Shown here: one piece after another, positions 7,798 to 16,300 of the stretch
How the letters are laid out: each line of letters opens with the position of its first letter
Numbering within the stretch: position 1 is the stretch's first letter
Source: JAYEJW01 sp034716535
GTDB taxonomy: Bacteria > Pseudomonadota > Gammaproteobacteria > Chromatiales > Chromatiaceae
NCBI GenBank assembly: GCA_034716535.1
Contig: JAYEJW010000011.1
Coordinates: 1 to 18,092, forward strand
Direction of reading: 5' to 3'
DNA: 18,092 nt
Notes under the pieces: generated by a model
Databases searched by the model: none
What the model was told of the DNA's origin: nothing
What the model saw: the letters and a program-made list of their open reading frames with translations, nothing else
Made by a program: the position numbers and the translations under genes

Positions 7798-7980
7798 GTC
7801 GGGTTAGGCGCGTTCGTAAGGTACTGAATTGCGGTGATGAACCTCGCGCGCGCCGTAACCCGACTCCTCCCGGGCCTGTCGGGTTACGCTTCGCTAACCC
7901 GACCTACGGTTCAGCTGAGTTTCGACGCTACTCACCTAGTTTGATGCTCTCAGGGAAGCGCTGATTTATTCCGCGGTTCC

Positions 7981-8008
7981 GCGGCGCAGGGATGCGCCGC
8001 CAGTTTTT
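7981..8008 (+). terminator. Rho-independent terminator
   Basis: GCGGCGCA (7981-7988), loop GGGA and TGCGCCGC (7993-8000) form an 8-bp GC-rich stem, followed by CAG and TTTTT (8004-8008). On the plus strand it would stop transcription from the TIR-FHA side before it runs antisense into the transglycosylase gene. A second small palindrome, CCGCGG-TT-CCGCGG, overlaps its left edge at 7971-7984. Confidence 0.7.
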
Positions 8009-8073
8009 GGCCAGGCCATGTGGCTGAGAATGAAGGCATCCGGAAACCGCGTTTTTCGGGTGCCGTGCGCTGA

Positions 8074-8092
8074 GAATGCCAGGATGGCATTC
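8074..8092. other. Hairpin beyond the transglycosylase stop codon
   Basis: GAATGCCA (8074-8081) and TGGCATTC (8085-8092) can pair with a GGA loop, 13 bases beyond the 3' end of the minus-strand transglycosylase gene. No T-run follows on the minus strand, so it may protect the mRNA end rather than act as a classical terminator. Confidence 0.4.
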
Positions 8093-8104
8093 ATCGGCGT
8101 TTCG

Positions 8105-9598
8105 TTAGAGCCGCCCAGATCGTCCCGCGAAATCGCGGAGCGGGTTGTCGAAGTCGAACCCAAACATCCGCGGATTCTCACAGATGACGGCGGCCGAGAA
8201 GATATAGAAGACGTAGTGGTATGTCTCGTCCGGGATCTTGTAGTGGCGCAGCAGTTGCCAGAAGTTACGCTCCCTCGGATTCTTGGGCATCTCGCGAATG
8301 CGCTTGATGATATTGCCTTCGCCCCAGTTGTAGGAGGCCATGACGAGCAGCCCCGAGGCCTGAGCGTCGGTGCGGTAGATGTCCTTCAGGTATTTCGCCG
8401 CAGCATCGGTCGACTTCTCCACGTCGTGACGGTCGTCCGCCGGATCGTATTCACCTATGTGCTTTCGTGGACCGGGCTCGAGGCCGTAGCGCTTGCCCGT
8501 GGATGGGATGAACTGCCACATGCCCTTCGCTCTGCCGTAACGAGTGGGTGGCCCAACGGCCCGTGGCTGGAAGTTGGTTTCCTGCAGCGCCACATACATG
8601 AACTGTGGCGGCAATTCCTGGCTGGTTAGGGCCCTGTAAATCATGGCAGCGTAGCCGTTCTGGTGGAGGCGCTGGATTGCACGTTCCAAGCGCGGGGAGG
8701 ACTGCCATTTCTTGATGTACTTTCGGACCTCCTCCACGAAACCCTTCGGTACATCGACCTCCGTCTCGCCGAAGACGCGGGCGATGTGCAGGATCAGCAG
8801 CTCTTCGGAGTCGATCGCGAAAAGCCGGCCGGTCTGGACTTTCTCCACGAATGCGTCGTAGCGCTCCCGCATGTCCGCAAGCCTGCGTTTCGACTCTGCA
8901 ATCTGGTCCCTTAGTGCTTCGGCCGCTGCTACGTCCATGCCCGCCTCCAGGTTCGCGATCTGCAGCTCGAGCTCCTTCATTGCGTAGAAGATGTCATTGG
9001 CAAGCTCGCTGGTCTTTTCAAGCTGGAGGTGTTGAAAAACAGCTACCCCGCCAACGGCCGCCAGCAGCAATACGACGGTTGCTATGAACGCCAGGTAGGT
9101 CCTCGATTGTCGGCGTTTGATGTCCTTGAACGCCCGGCGGATAAGCATCGTGTGCTCGCCCGCCGGCCCTTCCTGTCTCGCGTCGAAGTAGTGCTTCGAG
9201 ACCTGCTTGAGTGACGACAGCTGTTCCTCGGGCTGCTGCACGGGCTTCGGCGCGACGATCCTAACCCGCGGCCCCTCTGAGCCCAACTCCAGGGTCGTGG
9301 TACCGGCGAGTGGCAATCGGTCGATGGGCTGGCCGTTGAGGAGCGTCCCGTTGCTACTCTTCATGTCCCGAGCCCACCATTGCCCGTTCTCCGGAAAAAT
9401 CGCCAGGTGATGACGGCTTACAGATCTGTCCGCGATGCGTAGAGCACAGTCCTCACCGCGTCCGATCACGAACGCACGCGTGAAACGCGCGCTACGGTGC
9501 GCGCCATCCGAGGATGGGTAGGAGATGTCAACGGGTGGAGCACCGTCCCCGGCCCTCACGCCCGCAGGAACGAAAACAGTCTCTTCGCTATCCGCCAT
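8105..9598 (-). CDS. FHA - transmembrane - MltD-like lytic transglycosylase fusion
   Basis: The 497-residue protein is built as a cytoplasmic FHA domain (about 20-115; G46-R47, S61-R-H63, N83-G84-T85), a basic juxtamembrane stretch, one transmembrane helix (about 168-189), a coiled-coil region (about 190-255) and a periplasmic SLT domain (about 310-480). The SLT part has LQETNF with candidate catalytic Glu340 and GMWQFIPSTGKRYG, very like MltD; the residue after the Glu is Thr instead of the usual Ser. Lytic transglycosylases cleave the glycan chain of peptidoglycan. The fusion puts a phosphothreonine reader inside the cell and a wall-cutting enzyme outside on one membrane protein. The N-terminus contains SEETVFVP with Thr7, similar to the TssL N-terminus. 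T6SS assembly is known to need local wall opening by dedicated or recruited enzymes, so this is a plausible partner; that link is inference. Confidence 0.9.
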   Translation of the reverse strand: MADSEETVFVPAGVRAGDGAPPVDISYPSSDGAHRSARFTRAFVIGRGEDCALRIADRSVSRHHLAIFPENGQWWARDMKSSNGTLLNGQPIDRLPLAGTTTLELGSEGPRVRIVAPKPVQQPEEQLSSLKQVSKHYFDARQEGPAGEHTMLIRRAFKDIKRRQSRTYLAFIATVVLLLAAVGGVAVFQHLQLEKTSELANDIFYAMKELELQIANLEAGMDVAAAEALRDQIAESKRRLADMRERYDAFVEKVQTGRLFAIDSEELLILHIARVFGETEVDVPKGFVEEVRKYIKKWQSSPRLERAIQRLHQNGYAAMIYRALTSQELPPQFMYVALQETNFQPRAVGPPTRYGRAKGMWQFIPSTGKRYGLEPGPRKHIGEYDPADDRHDVEKSTDAAAKYLKDIYRTDAQASGLLVMASYNWGEGNIIKRIREMPKNPRERNFWQLLRHYKIPDETYHYVFYIFSAAVICENPRMFGFDFDNPLRDFAGRSGRL

Positions 9599-9748
9599 GG
9601 TACCGTCAGCTGAAAACCCAGAGGGGCATTAAGCGTCGCGAACGACGCGTGGATACGTCCAGTTTAGGTTCAAAATCGTTTCGATGGCGGAGCGAGACGA
9701 CTCTGTCATGCGGGCTTCCACGACCTTCCCTGATGTTTGGTGCGGGCT

Positions 9749-9777
9749 TTGACAGTGTGTTTTTTGTGTGGTAAACA
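9749..9777 (+). promoter_or_regulatory. Candidate promoter for the autotransporter gene
   Basis: TTGACA at 9749-9754 is followed after 17 bases by TAAACA (9772-9777), a weak -10 box. A start near 9784 leaves about 110 bases of leader. The rest of the 9599-9897 divergent spacer shows only a GCGTCG-CGAA-CGACGC hairpin (9633-9648) on the transglycosylase side. Confidence 0.35.
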
Positions 9778-9897
9778 CCAGACAACCACCCAGTTTTCGA
9801 CGGCTTCTGTTGCAGTTTCGCAACGTCATCACCGGCCTCCGGGGCAGGATTCGTAGTTTGATGCTAAACAGATTCTAATACGAAGAGGGGGGATAAC

Positions 9898-12150
9898 ATG
9901 CTCTACTTGGGTTCGATTCTCAAACGAAGAAATCGGGAACGCCGTTTATCGCTTGTTACGGCACTCGGTTCTGTGTTTCTCGCTGTCCCGGCTTGGTCAG
10001 CTACGATAGATCCACCCAGCGTGACCCGTGACGTGCGTGTGGGCGATGTGGTTAGTACAACTTTTGTTGTAAAAGCCGAGGCTAATGAAGAAATTGTCAG
10101 TGCTCTGTTAACAGAGGCAGGCATCGCAACGTCCGTTCAGATCTCGGAAGTCGGTGGTTCTGTTCCGTACAGCGTAACGATTTCAACGCCACAAGAACAT
10201 TGCACACCCGTTTTTCCGAGTGACGGATTAGAGGTACGAGGAACGGATTTTTCGGGAGTGGGATTGATTCCTGTGAATACCTTTGCAGAGGCGAAGGTCA
10301 ATCTCACGTTCGTTGACCCACTAACGGTCGAACAGAGCAGCGTATCTCTAAACGGAGCCCCCGGAGACACCGTACAGACCAGTGTGAGTTTTTCTGGTGG
10401 AAGGCCCTCATACAGCGCTACGAGCACACTTGGGGCGAACGTTAGCACAGCAAACGGCACGCTAAGTTACGAATTGCAGATTCCGGACGATGCGTCGGGA
10501 GTTCTTACCGACAACGTTACGTTGAGCGGCCAGGCTACCCAGTGCGGTGGCGATTCTGCAATGATTACCGTAAGAATTGAAGTCGATCCAGGCGCTCTTA
10601 CGGCGAGTCCGTCATCCGTTTCACTCGCTGGGGATCCGGGAGAGACCGTTGAAGCGGGCCTGTCAATCGGTGGCGGAGTGAAGCCCTACGGGGCGAGTAG
10701 CAATCTTGGTGTTACCTCGGTTAGCAACGGTACCCTGACCTACGAGCTCAGGATCCCCGAAAACGCAAAAGGGGGCGACGTTATTTCCGACTCGATTATC
10801 ATTACGGATGCCGTGGGGGGACAACTAACGGTCCCGGTTGAGATTCAAGTAAAAGAAACGAACGGTGGGTTAAACCCAATTACGGGAAGAGCGGATTTGA
10901 CCCCGAATGAACGCAGTGTCGGAGCAGCGATTGAAACCATTTGCCCGCAACTTGCCGAGACGCCGGACCTCACGAAAGATCAGCAGGACCTTTTGGAGCA
11001 GTGTACAGACATGCTTGCGAATGGTGACAGTGCCGGCATTCCCAACACCATGGAGCAGGTCACGACGGAAAAGGCTCGCGCATCCACCAGTGCCTCCATT
11101 GAGGTTGGCAACCAACAGTTGTCCAATGTCGGCTCTCGACTGGCGGCTCTGCGCCGTGGCTCCGTTGGGGTGGATTTCCAGGGATTGAGCTTCAACGTCG
11201 ACGGGCAAAGCGTGTCCGGGAGCCAAGTCGCCAGCCTCGCGTCGCATCAGCTCTCGGGTGGCGGTGCCAGTAGTGATAGTCCTTTTGGTAGGTGGGGATT
11301 TTTCCTGAACGGAACATTCAATTTTGGCGAGAAAGATCAGACGGTCAATGAGACCGGTTTCGACTTCGACACGGCCGGAATTACCGGTGGAGCCGATTAT
11401 CGATTCTCGGACAAGTTCGTTGCCGGCGGAGCGATTGGGTATTCCAATAATGATGTCGATTTCGACTCGGACGGGGGGAAATTGGACGCCGACAGCTGGC
11501 ACTTGGCGGGGTACGGCACGTACTACCTGTCCGATCAACTCTATATCGACGGCATCTTGGAGTATGGCTGGCACGATTATGATTCCAAGCGCAATATCCA
11601 GTATCAGATTGCCGATGATCTCGATGCGGTGAGCCGTCAGGCAAAAGCCGATTACGACGGCAGCCAGTTCGGCGGCAGCCTTGGCGCCGGTTATGACTTC
11701 AACAAGGGGGCTGTCGACTTCGGCGTTTACGGTCGCGTCAACTACATCAAAGTCGATGTTGACAGCTTCCAGGAGAAAGGCGCTGGAGGGTTGGGCCTCA
11801 AGGTCGATGGATTCGATGCGACGTCGGTAACGACGACGCTCGGCGGTAGAATCTCGAGGGTGTTTAACACCAACAAGGCCGTTCTCGTGCCCCAAGCTCG
11901 TTTTGAATGGGAGCACGAGTACGACAACGACGCGACGCAGATCGTCGCGAGGTTCGCCTCAGACCCGTTCGGAACCGCATTCCCGATCTTCGCGGACAGT
12001 CCGGATAGAGATTATTTCCGGCTTGGACTTGGTCTATCCGCGGTCTTTCCGCACGGCGTGTCTGCCTTCGTCAACTATGACACGCTGCTCGATAAGCGGG
12101 ATTGGACCGATCATCTGATCGACGCAGGTGTGCGCTGGGAGTTCTACTGA
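9898..12150 (+). CDS. Autotransporter with Ig-like repeat passenger and C-terminal beta-barrel
   Basis: This 750-residue secreted protein is a type Va-like autotransporter. A signal peptide (1-35, basic n-region RRNRERR, likely cut after AWSA) is followed by a passenger with two similar Ig-like repeats (about 147-209 and 239-303), each with SVSL-GD and NGTL-YEL-IP motifs. A helical linker (about 335-420) leads to the C-terminal outer-membrane barrel (about 465-750). The barrel ends in WEFY, the terminal aromatic expected for recognition by the BAM machinery. GAGGGGGG just upstream supports the ATG at 9898. The passenger carries no recognised catalytic domain, so adhesion or display is more likely than an enzymatic role. 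The 5' half looks less GC-rich than the barrel half. It faces the transglycosylase gene divergently; a functional link to the FHA/kinase genes is not shown. Confidence 0.88.
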   Translation: MLYLGSILKRRNRERRLSLVTALGSVFLAVPAWSATIDPPSVTRDVRVGDVVSTTFVVKAEANEEIVSALLTEAGIATSVQISEVGGSVPYSVTISTPQEHCTPVFPSDGLEVRGTDFSGVGLIPVNTFAEAKVNLTFVDPLTVEQSSVSLNGAPGDTVQTSVSFSGGRPSYSATSTLGANVSTANGTLSYELQIPDDASGVLTDNVTLSGQATQCGGDSAMITVRIEVDPGALTASPSSVSLAGDPGETVEAGLSIGGGVKPYGASSNLGVTSVSNGTLTYELRIPENAKGGDVISDSIIITDAVGGQLTVPVEIQVKETNGGLNPITGRADLTPNERSVGAAIETICPQLAETPDLTKDQQDLLEQCTDMLANGDSAGIPNTMEQVTTEKARASTSASIEVGNQQLSNVGSRLAALRRGSVGVDFQGLSFNVDGQSVSGSQVASLASHQLSGGGASSDSPFGRWGFFLNGTFNFGEKDQTVNETGFDFDTAGITGGADYRFSDKFVAGGAIGYSNNDVDFDSDGGKLDADSWHLAGYGTYYLSDQLYIDGILEYGWHDYDSKRNIQYQIADDLDAVSRQAKADYDGSQFGGSLGAGYDFNKGAVDFGVYGRVNYIKVDVDSFQEKGAGGLGLKVDGFDATSVTTTLGGRISRVFNTNKAVLVPQARFEWEHEYDNDATQIVARFASDPFGTAFPIFADSPDRDYFRLGLGLSAVFPHGVSAFVNYDTLLDKRDWTDHLIDAGVRWEFY

Positions 12151-12204
12151 TACGGTAAGATAAGGTGGAACGAGGTACTCGCCTGGCCTTCAATCAGGCT
12201 GAGA

Positions 12205-12276
12205 CGTAACAGTTACTCCCCTCTCCAAAAATCCCCTCTCCCGCTGCGGGAGAGGGTTAGGGAGTGGACGGTTACG
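12205..12276. repeat. Imperfect inverted-repeat element around a CCCTCTCCCG palindrome
   Basis: CGTAACAGTTACTCCC (12205-12220) is an imperfect inverse of GGGAGTGGACGGTTACG (12260-12276). Between them, CCCTCTCCCG (12234-12243) and CGGGAGAGGG (12247-12256) form a perfect 10-bp stem with a CTG loop. Read in reverse, the right arm matches the arm at 7682-7700 at all but two of the first 17 bases. It lies in the convergent spacer after the autotransporter gene. Confidence 0.68.
12227..12256 (-). terminator. Rho-independent terminator within the repeat, for the hydrolase gene
   Basis: Read on the minus strand, the 10-bp stem at 12234-12256 is followed by GGA and TTTTT (complement of 12227-12231). 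This is a good intrinsic terminator about 120 bases after the hydrolase stop codon. The plus-strand side has no T-run, so termination is predicted in one direction only. Confidence 0.6.
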
Positions 12277-12375
12277 CTGAGACAGCTTGACCCGACAGGT
12301 GTAGACGTGGCACAGCGAGGTTCCGCGCTTCTTGCGTTGAGTCTTGCAGTAGAAGGTGTCGGCCCCATCCGCTTT

Positions 12376-13278
12376 CTACTCAAGCTGACGGAGAACGCTC
12401 GGCCACACCGATTCCCAGCAACAGCGGTGATCGGCCGTTGGTATCTCCCGAAAGGTGAAGACCTCTTGGGAGCGCAGCGCCTTGCGGATGAGTCCTGGCG
12501 GAACACGTTCGTCGCGGCTGCCCGCAAGGTGCAGTTGTCTTACGTTCGGCGGCAAGGCCTGACGGGAGGCGGGGTTCAATGACCCGCTCAAGCGACTGTA
12601 GTCGTGCAGGTCCGTCCAGGCATCGATATCAAGGTTGGCGGCGATCGTGACGACCGTCTGAACGCCTGGGATGCGTTCGGCGATTAGCATTGCCAGGACG
12701 CCACCTCCACTGTAGCCGATCAACCTAATCCTTTCGTAGTGAGTTTCCTGCAGGAAGCGCCGCAGTGCGGCGGCCATCGAGTTCACGACGCGCTCCGAAT
12801 ACCGGCCGCCGGTCCAGTGCCAGGGACCGCAAGGAGCAACGTCGGCCATCGAGTAATAGCAGGGCCTCCCCAGATAGAGCGCCGCAGTCGGATCAAGCAA
12901 CATCAAGCGCAGCGCCAGCGGATTGCGTGCCGTCGGGTCGCTGGCGACGCGAGTGCGCGTCGCCCAAGGCGTTCCGTCCCCTTCGAGATAGACGTGCAAA
13001 TCCCCGTCGGGATCAGTCCCGGCTTTTTGGTAGGCGACGTGCTTAAATCCCTTTCCGTCGAGGATCAGTCTTGCGAGATTGTGCTCGGCGGCAAATTTAT
13101 CGACCTTGGCCGTCGGGGAGGCGCATGCGGCAAGTCCCAACGTAGCAGCCAGAAGGGCGGTTGTCAGCGCGGTGCTGCTGAAGCGCGATCGCGTGGAATC
13201 GAGGACGATCGTTTTCTTTCTGCCACCCTTGCGCCTCTTGGTCAGGCGCGAGGGGCGTGCGTTGCATGTCTCAAGCAT
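12376..13278 (-). CDS. Lipoprotein alpha/beta hydrolase (esterase/lipase-like)
   Basis: The 300-residue product has an N-terminal export signal with an unusually long basic n-region, a hydrophobic core (about 35-49) and a lipobox LAAC with Cys52; Ala follows, so outer-membrane sorting is likely. The mature part is an alpha/beta hydrolase: GYSGGG with nucleophile Ser190, Asp256 in GSRDERVP as probable acid and His284 in ADHRCCW as probable base. The substrate cannot be told; families of this fold include esterases, lipases and thioesterases. The ATG at 13278 has GGGG eight bases upstream. The gene diverges from the large kinase gene with 57 bases between start codons, so the two could share regulatory sequence. 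A role as a T6SS lipase effector is not supported, because a lipobox argues for retention in the producing cell. Confidence 0.82.
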   Translation of the reverse strand: MLETCNARPSRLTKRRKGGRKKTIVLDSTRSRFSSTALTTALLAATLGLAACASPTAKVDKFAAEHNLARLILDGKGFKHVAYQKAGTDPDGDLHVYLEGDGTPWATRTRVASDPTARNPLALRLMLLDPTAALYLGRPCYYSMADVAPCGPWHWTGGRYSERVVNSMAAALRRFLQETHYERIRLIGYSGGGVLAMLIAERIPGVQTVVTIAANLDIDAWTDLHDYSRLSGSLNPASRQALPPNVRQLHLAGSRDERVPPGLIRKALRSQEVFTFREIPTADHRCCWESVWPSVLRQLE

Positions 13279-13335
13279 CTATCATTCCCCATCTACCGAT
13301 AGTTTATCCACAGGCGAGCGAAAGTTATCAAGCCA

Positions 13336-16300
13336 ATGGAAATCCCGGGTTACACAATCATTCGCGAGCTTGGCAGCGGCGGAATGGCAACGGTCTATCT
13401 TGCCAGTCAGGACCGACTGAACCGCCAAGTTGCGTTGAAAGTAATGAAGCCCATACCGACAGAGGTCGACGACTTCACGGAGCGTTTTTTCAAAGAAGGA
13501 CAGATCATCGCTCAACTGCAACATCGACAGATTATTACGATATACGACCTCAATACTTACGGTCATATTCAGTATTTCTCCATGGAGTACCTGCCGGGAG
13601 GAACTCTGTCCGAAAAGATCGAAGAAGGGCTTCCCGTCGAGCGCACGTTGGAGATCATCAAAGGAGTCGCAGAGGCGCTATCCTATGCCCACGAGCGCGG
13701 CATCATACACCGCGACGTCAAGCCACAGAACATCTTGTTCCGCCAAGACGGCACTCCGGTACTAACCGATTTCGGTATCGCCAGGGTCGTGCGAGCCGAC
13801 GCCGATACGACGCGATTGACCAGGCTCGGGATGGTGATCGGAAGTCCCCGATACATGAGTCCGGAGCAAATCACCAGCCAGCCACTGGACGCACGGTCAG
13901 ATCTCTATAGTCTCGGCATCGTGTTCTACGAGATGCTCACGAAGAGCCTACCGTACGAGGCGGAAGATGCCATCAGTCTCGCGATGAAGCACTGCTCCGA
14001 ACCGGTTCCGGCGCTGCCTAAAGAGTTGCGTATGCTCCAGTCGGTACTGGATAAGCTCGTCGCGAAGAAACCGGATGATCGTTTCGATAGCGCTGGCCAT
14101 CTTATTCGTGCCTTGGAACAGATCGATGTTCACATACCTTTTCATCCTGCGATCGACGATGAGACACGGGTCATTCCACCCGACAAATACAGATATGCCG
14201 CAAGAGGCAGGAAGCCAATTCGATCAAAGAAAGGACTTTTCATCATTGGAGTCATACTATTGACAGCGACCGCTGGTGGAGCTGTCTATTTTCTCATTAA
14301 GCGCGACGCGCCGTTGCCGCAGCCAGAGATTAGTATTGGATTGCCGCCAGCTCAGGAGGGCCGTTCTTCCACTGCGATAAATTATGAGCGGCTGGCAATC
14401 GGGCACTTTCAAAGAGGCGAGTACGAGCAGAGTCTGGAGTTGACAAAGCTGGGCCTTGGGGCGACACCCGAGGATCCGCGATTATTGACGTTGCGCGGCC
14501 GCGTACAAAAGTACAGAGACGCGGCTGAATCGTTGGTGCTCGCGCGAGAACAGTACGACAAAGGAGCTCTTGAACGAAGCCTGCAGTTGATCGAGAAAGG
14601 CTTGAAACAGTTACCGCAGGACGATGAGATGCTGAGTCTGCGGGATCGGGTTCGCGAGCAGCTGGACGAGCGACGGGCGGAGCAGTTGCTGGCGCAGGCC
14701 CGTTCCCGCCGGCAGGCAGGTGATCTGGACGGGACCCTAGATCTGATAGAAGAAGGTCTGGAGCGGGTGCCGGACCAGACCCAGCTGCTGAGGCTGAGGG
14801 ACGAGATTCGCAAAGAACTGGCGGCGCGGCGGGCAGAGGAGTTGCTGGCACAGGCGCGCGCGCGCCGAGAGTCAGGTGATTTGGACGGCAGTCTGAAGCT
14901 AATCAACGAAGGCCTGGAGATTTCGCCTCGCCAAAAAGAACTAACGGCGTTACGTGCATCTGTTCAAGCCCAAGTCGAGCAAAAGGACCAAGTCAAAAAG
15001 CTCTTCGGTGAGGCGCAAGGACTCCAACGCCGGAACGCGCTGGACGAAAGCCTTGAGGTTATCGAGCAGGGTTTGCGGCTCGCCCCGGACCATGCCGGGT
15101 TGCTGAAGCTGCGCACGCTTGTTCAGAACCAGCAGAGTCAGCGTCGGGAAGAGATGATCGCCGACACGTTGGAGCGAGCGCGAGAGGAAGTTGAGAGGGG
15201 TTCTCTAGAGGAAAGTCTGAAGCTGATCGAGAACGGCCTGGTACAGGCGCCTGACCGCCCTGAGCTGCTCGCCCTGCGGGACAGGGTTTGGACGCAGCTC
15301 GACCGGCGACAGAAGATAGCGCGGCTGCTGGCGCAAGCGCGCGAGAGTCGCGATAAAGGCAGATTGGACGAGAGCCTGAAGCTGATCGACCAAGCGCTGC
15401 AGCTGGCGCCGGAGCAGACAGATCTGTTGAGTTTCCGCGAAAAAGCAAACGTCGAGCTCGACCACAGAAATCGAATCGCTCAGCACCTCCAGGATTGCGC
15501 GACGCGGTTCGCATTGGACGAGCTCCCGGAGGACAGCGGCGAAGCGGCGGCGGCCTGTTACGGTTCAGTACTCGAGCTCGACGCTAGTAATGAAGAAGCC
15601 CTTGCCAGGTTAGGGCAAATCGCCGATCTCTTTTCTGGCTGGGTTAAGGCCGCACTCCTCGAAAATGACCTTGAGAAGGCGGAGAATTTTCTGGAGCGCC
15701 TGGGCCAGTTGAATCCTGACCATCCGAAGCTTTCGGAGCTGAGGCGCGATCTGAGCGCAGTTCGGCGGGAGATCTTGCCGGCAATGGTCGCTATCGATGG
15801 CGATTGCTATCAAATGGGCAGTCCACCGAATGAAGAGGGTCGCGAGGACGACGAGCGCCAACACAAGATCTGTGTGAATGGGTTCCGCCTCGGCAAGTAC
15901 GAGGTAACCGTCAAGGAGTTCCGTCGCTTTGTGGAGGCGACCGGTTACCGAACGGATGCGGAACGCAATGAAGGGGGCGAACCGGGCTGTTCGGCCTTCG
16001 ATCAGAGCGACAAGGAGAGCGAGTTGAAGTACCGGTCCTGGGCAAGCTGGCGCAAACCCAATCAGTACGAGCCCACCCGGGAAGACCACCCGGTGACCTG
16101 CGTGAGCTGGAACGACGCACAAGCATACATCGCTTGGTTGAACGGAGAGACGGGCGGACACTATCGTTTGCCCACGGAGGCGGAGTGGGAGTATGCGGCA
16201 CGGGCTGGCACCACCACGGCGCGATTCTGGGGAGACAGCGTTGACGGACTGGCGTGCCTCAACGCCAGTGTCGCCGATACGGCCCATGATTGGGCTGACG

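Larger units (their letters stand above)
7640..7919. repeat. Composite nested inverted-repeat element (MITE/REP-like)
   Basis: The stretch is bounded by CTCAGCTG (7640-7647) and CAGCTGAG (7912-7919). Inside lie CGTAGGTCGGG (7671-7681) and its perfect inverse CCCGACCTACG (7898-7908). Within these are two further modules: a 19-bp inverted repeat (7682-7700 with 7779-7797), and GTCGGGTTA / TAACCCGAC arms occurring twice (7798-7806 with 7856-7864, and 7878-7886 with 7895-7903). No protein is encoded. The organisation looks like one small non-autonomous element inserted into, or built from, another repeat. Confidence 0.72.

Noticed and set aside
7640..7919. CRISPR array
   Set aside because: The repeated arms are inverted, of different lengths and irregularly spaced, with no uniform spacers.
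7950..8100. Insertion sequence end or remnant near GGGAAGCGCTGATTTATT
   Set aside because: The phrase looks like an IS end, but no partner end, target duplication or transposase fragment was found.
10870..11916. 348-codon open frame on the minus strand
   Set aside because: It lies antisense inside the autotransporter barrel, whose signal peptide, repeats and C-terminal aromatic are clear; the antisense protein has no recognisable domain.
12376..13278. T6SS lipase effector
   Set aside because: The lipobox and signal peptide point to a lipoprotein kept in the envelope, and there is no adjacent vgrG or immunity gene.
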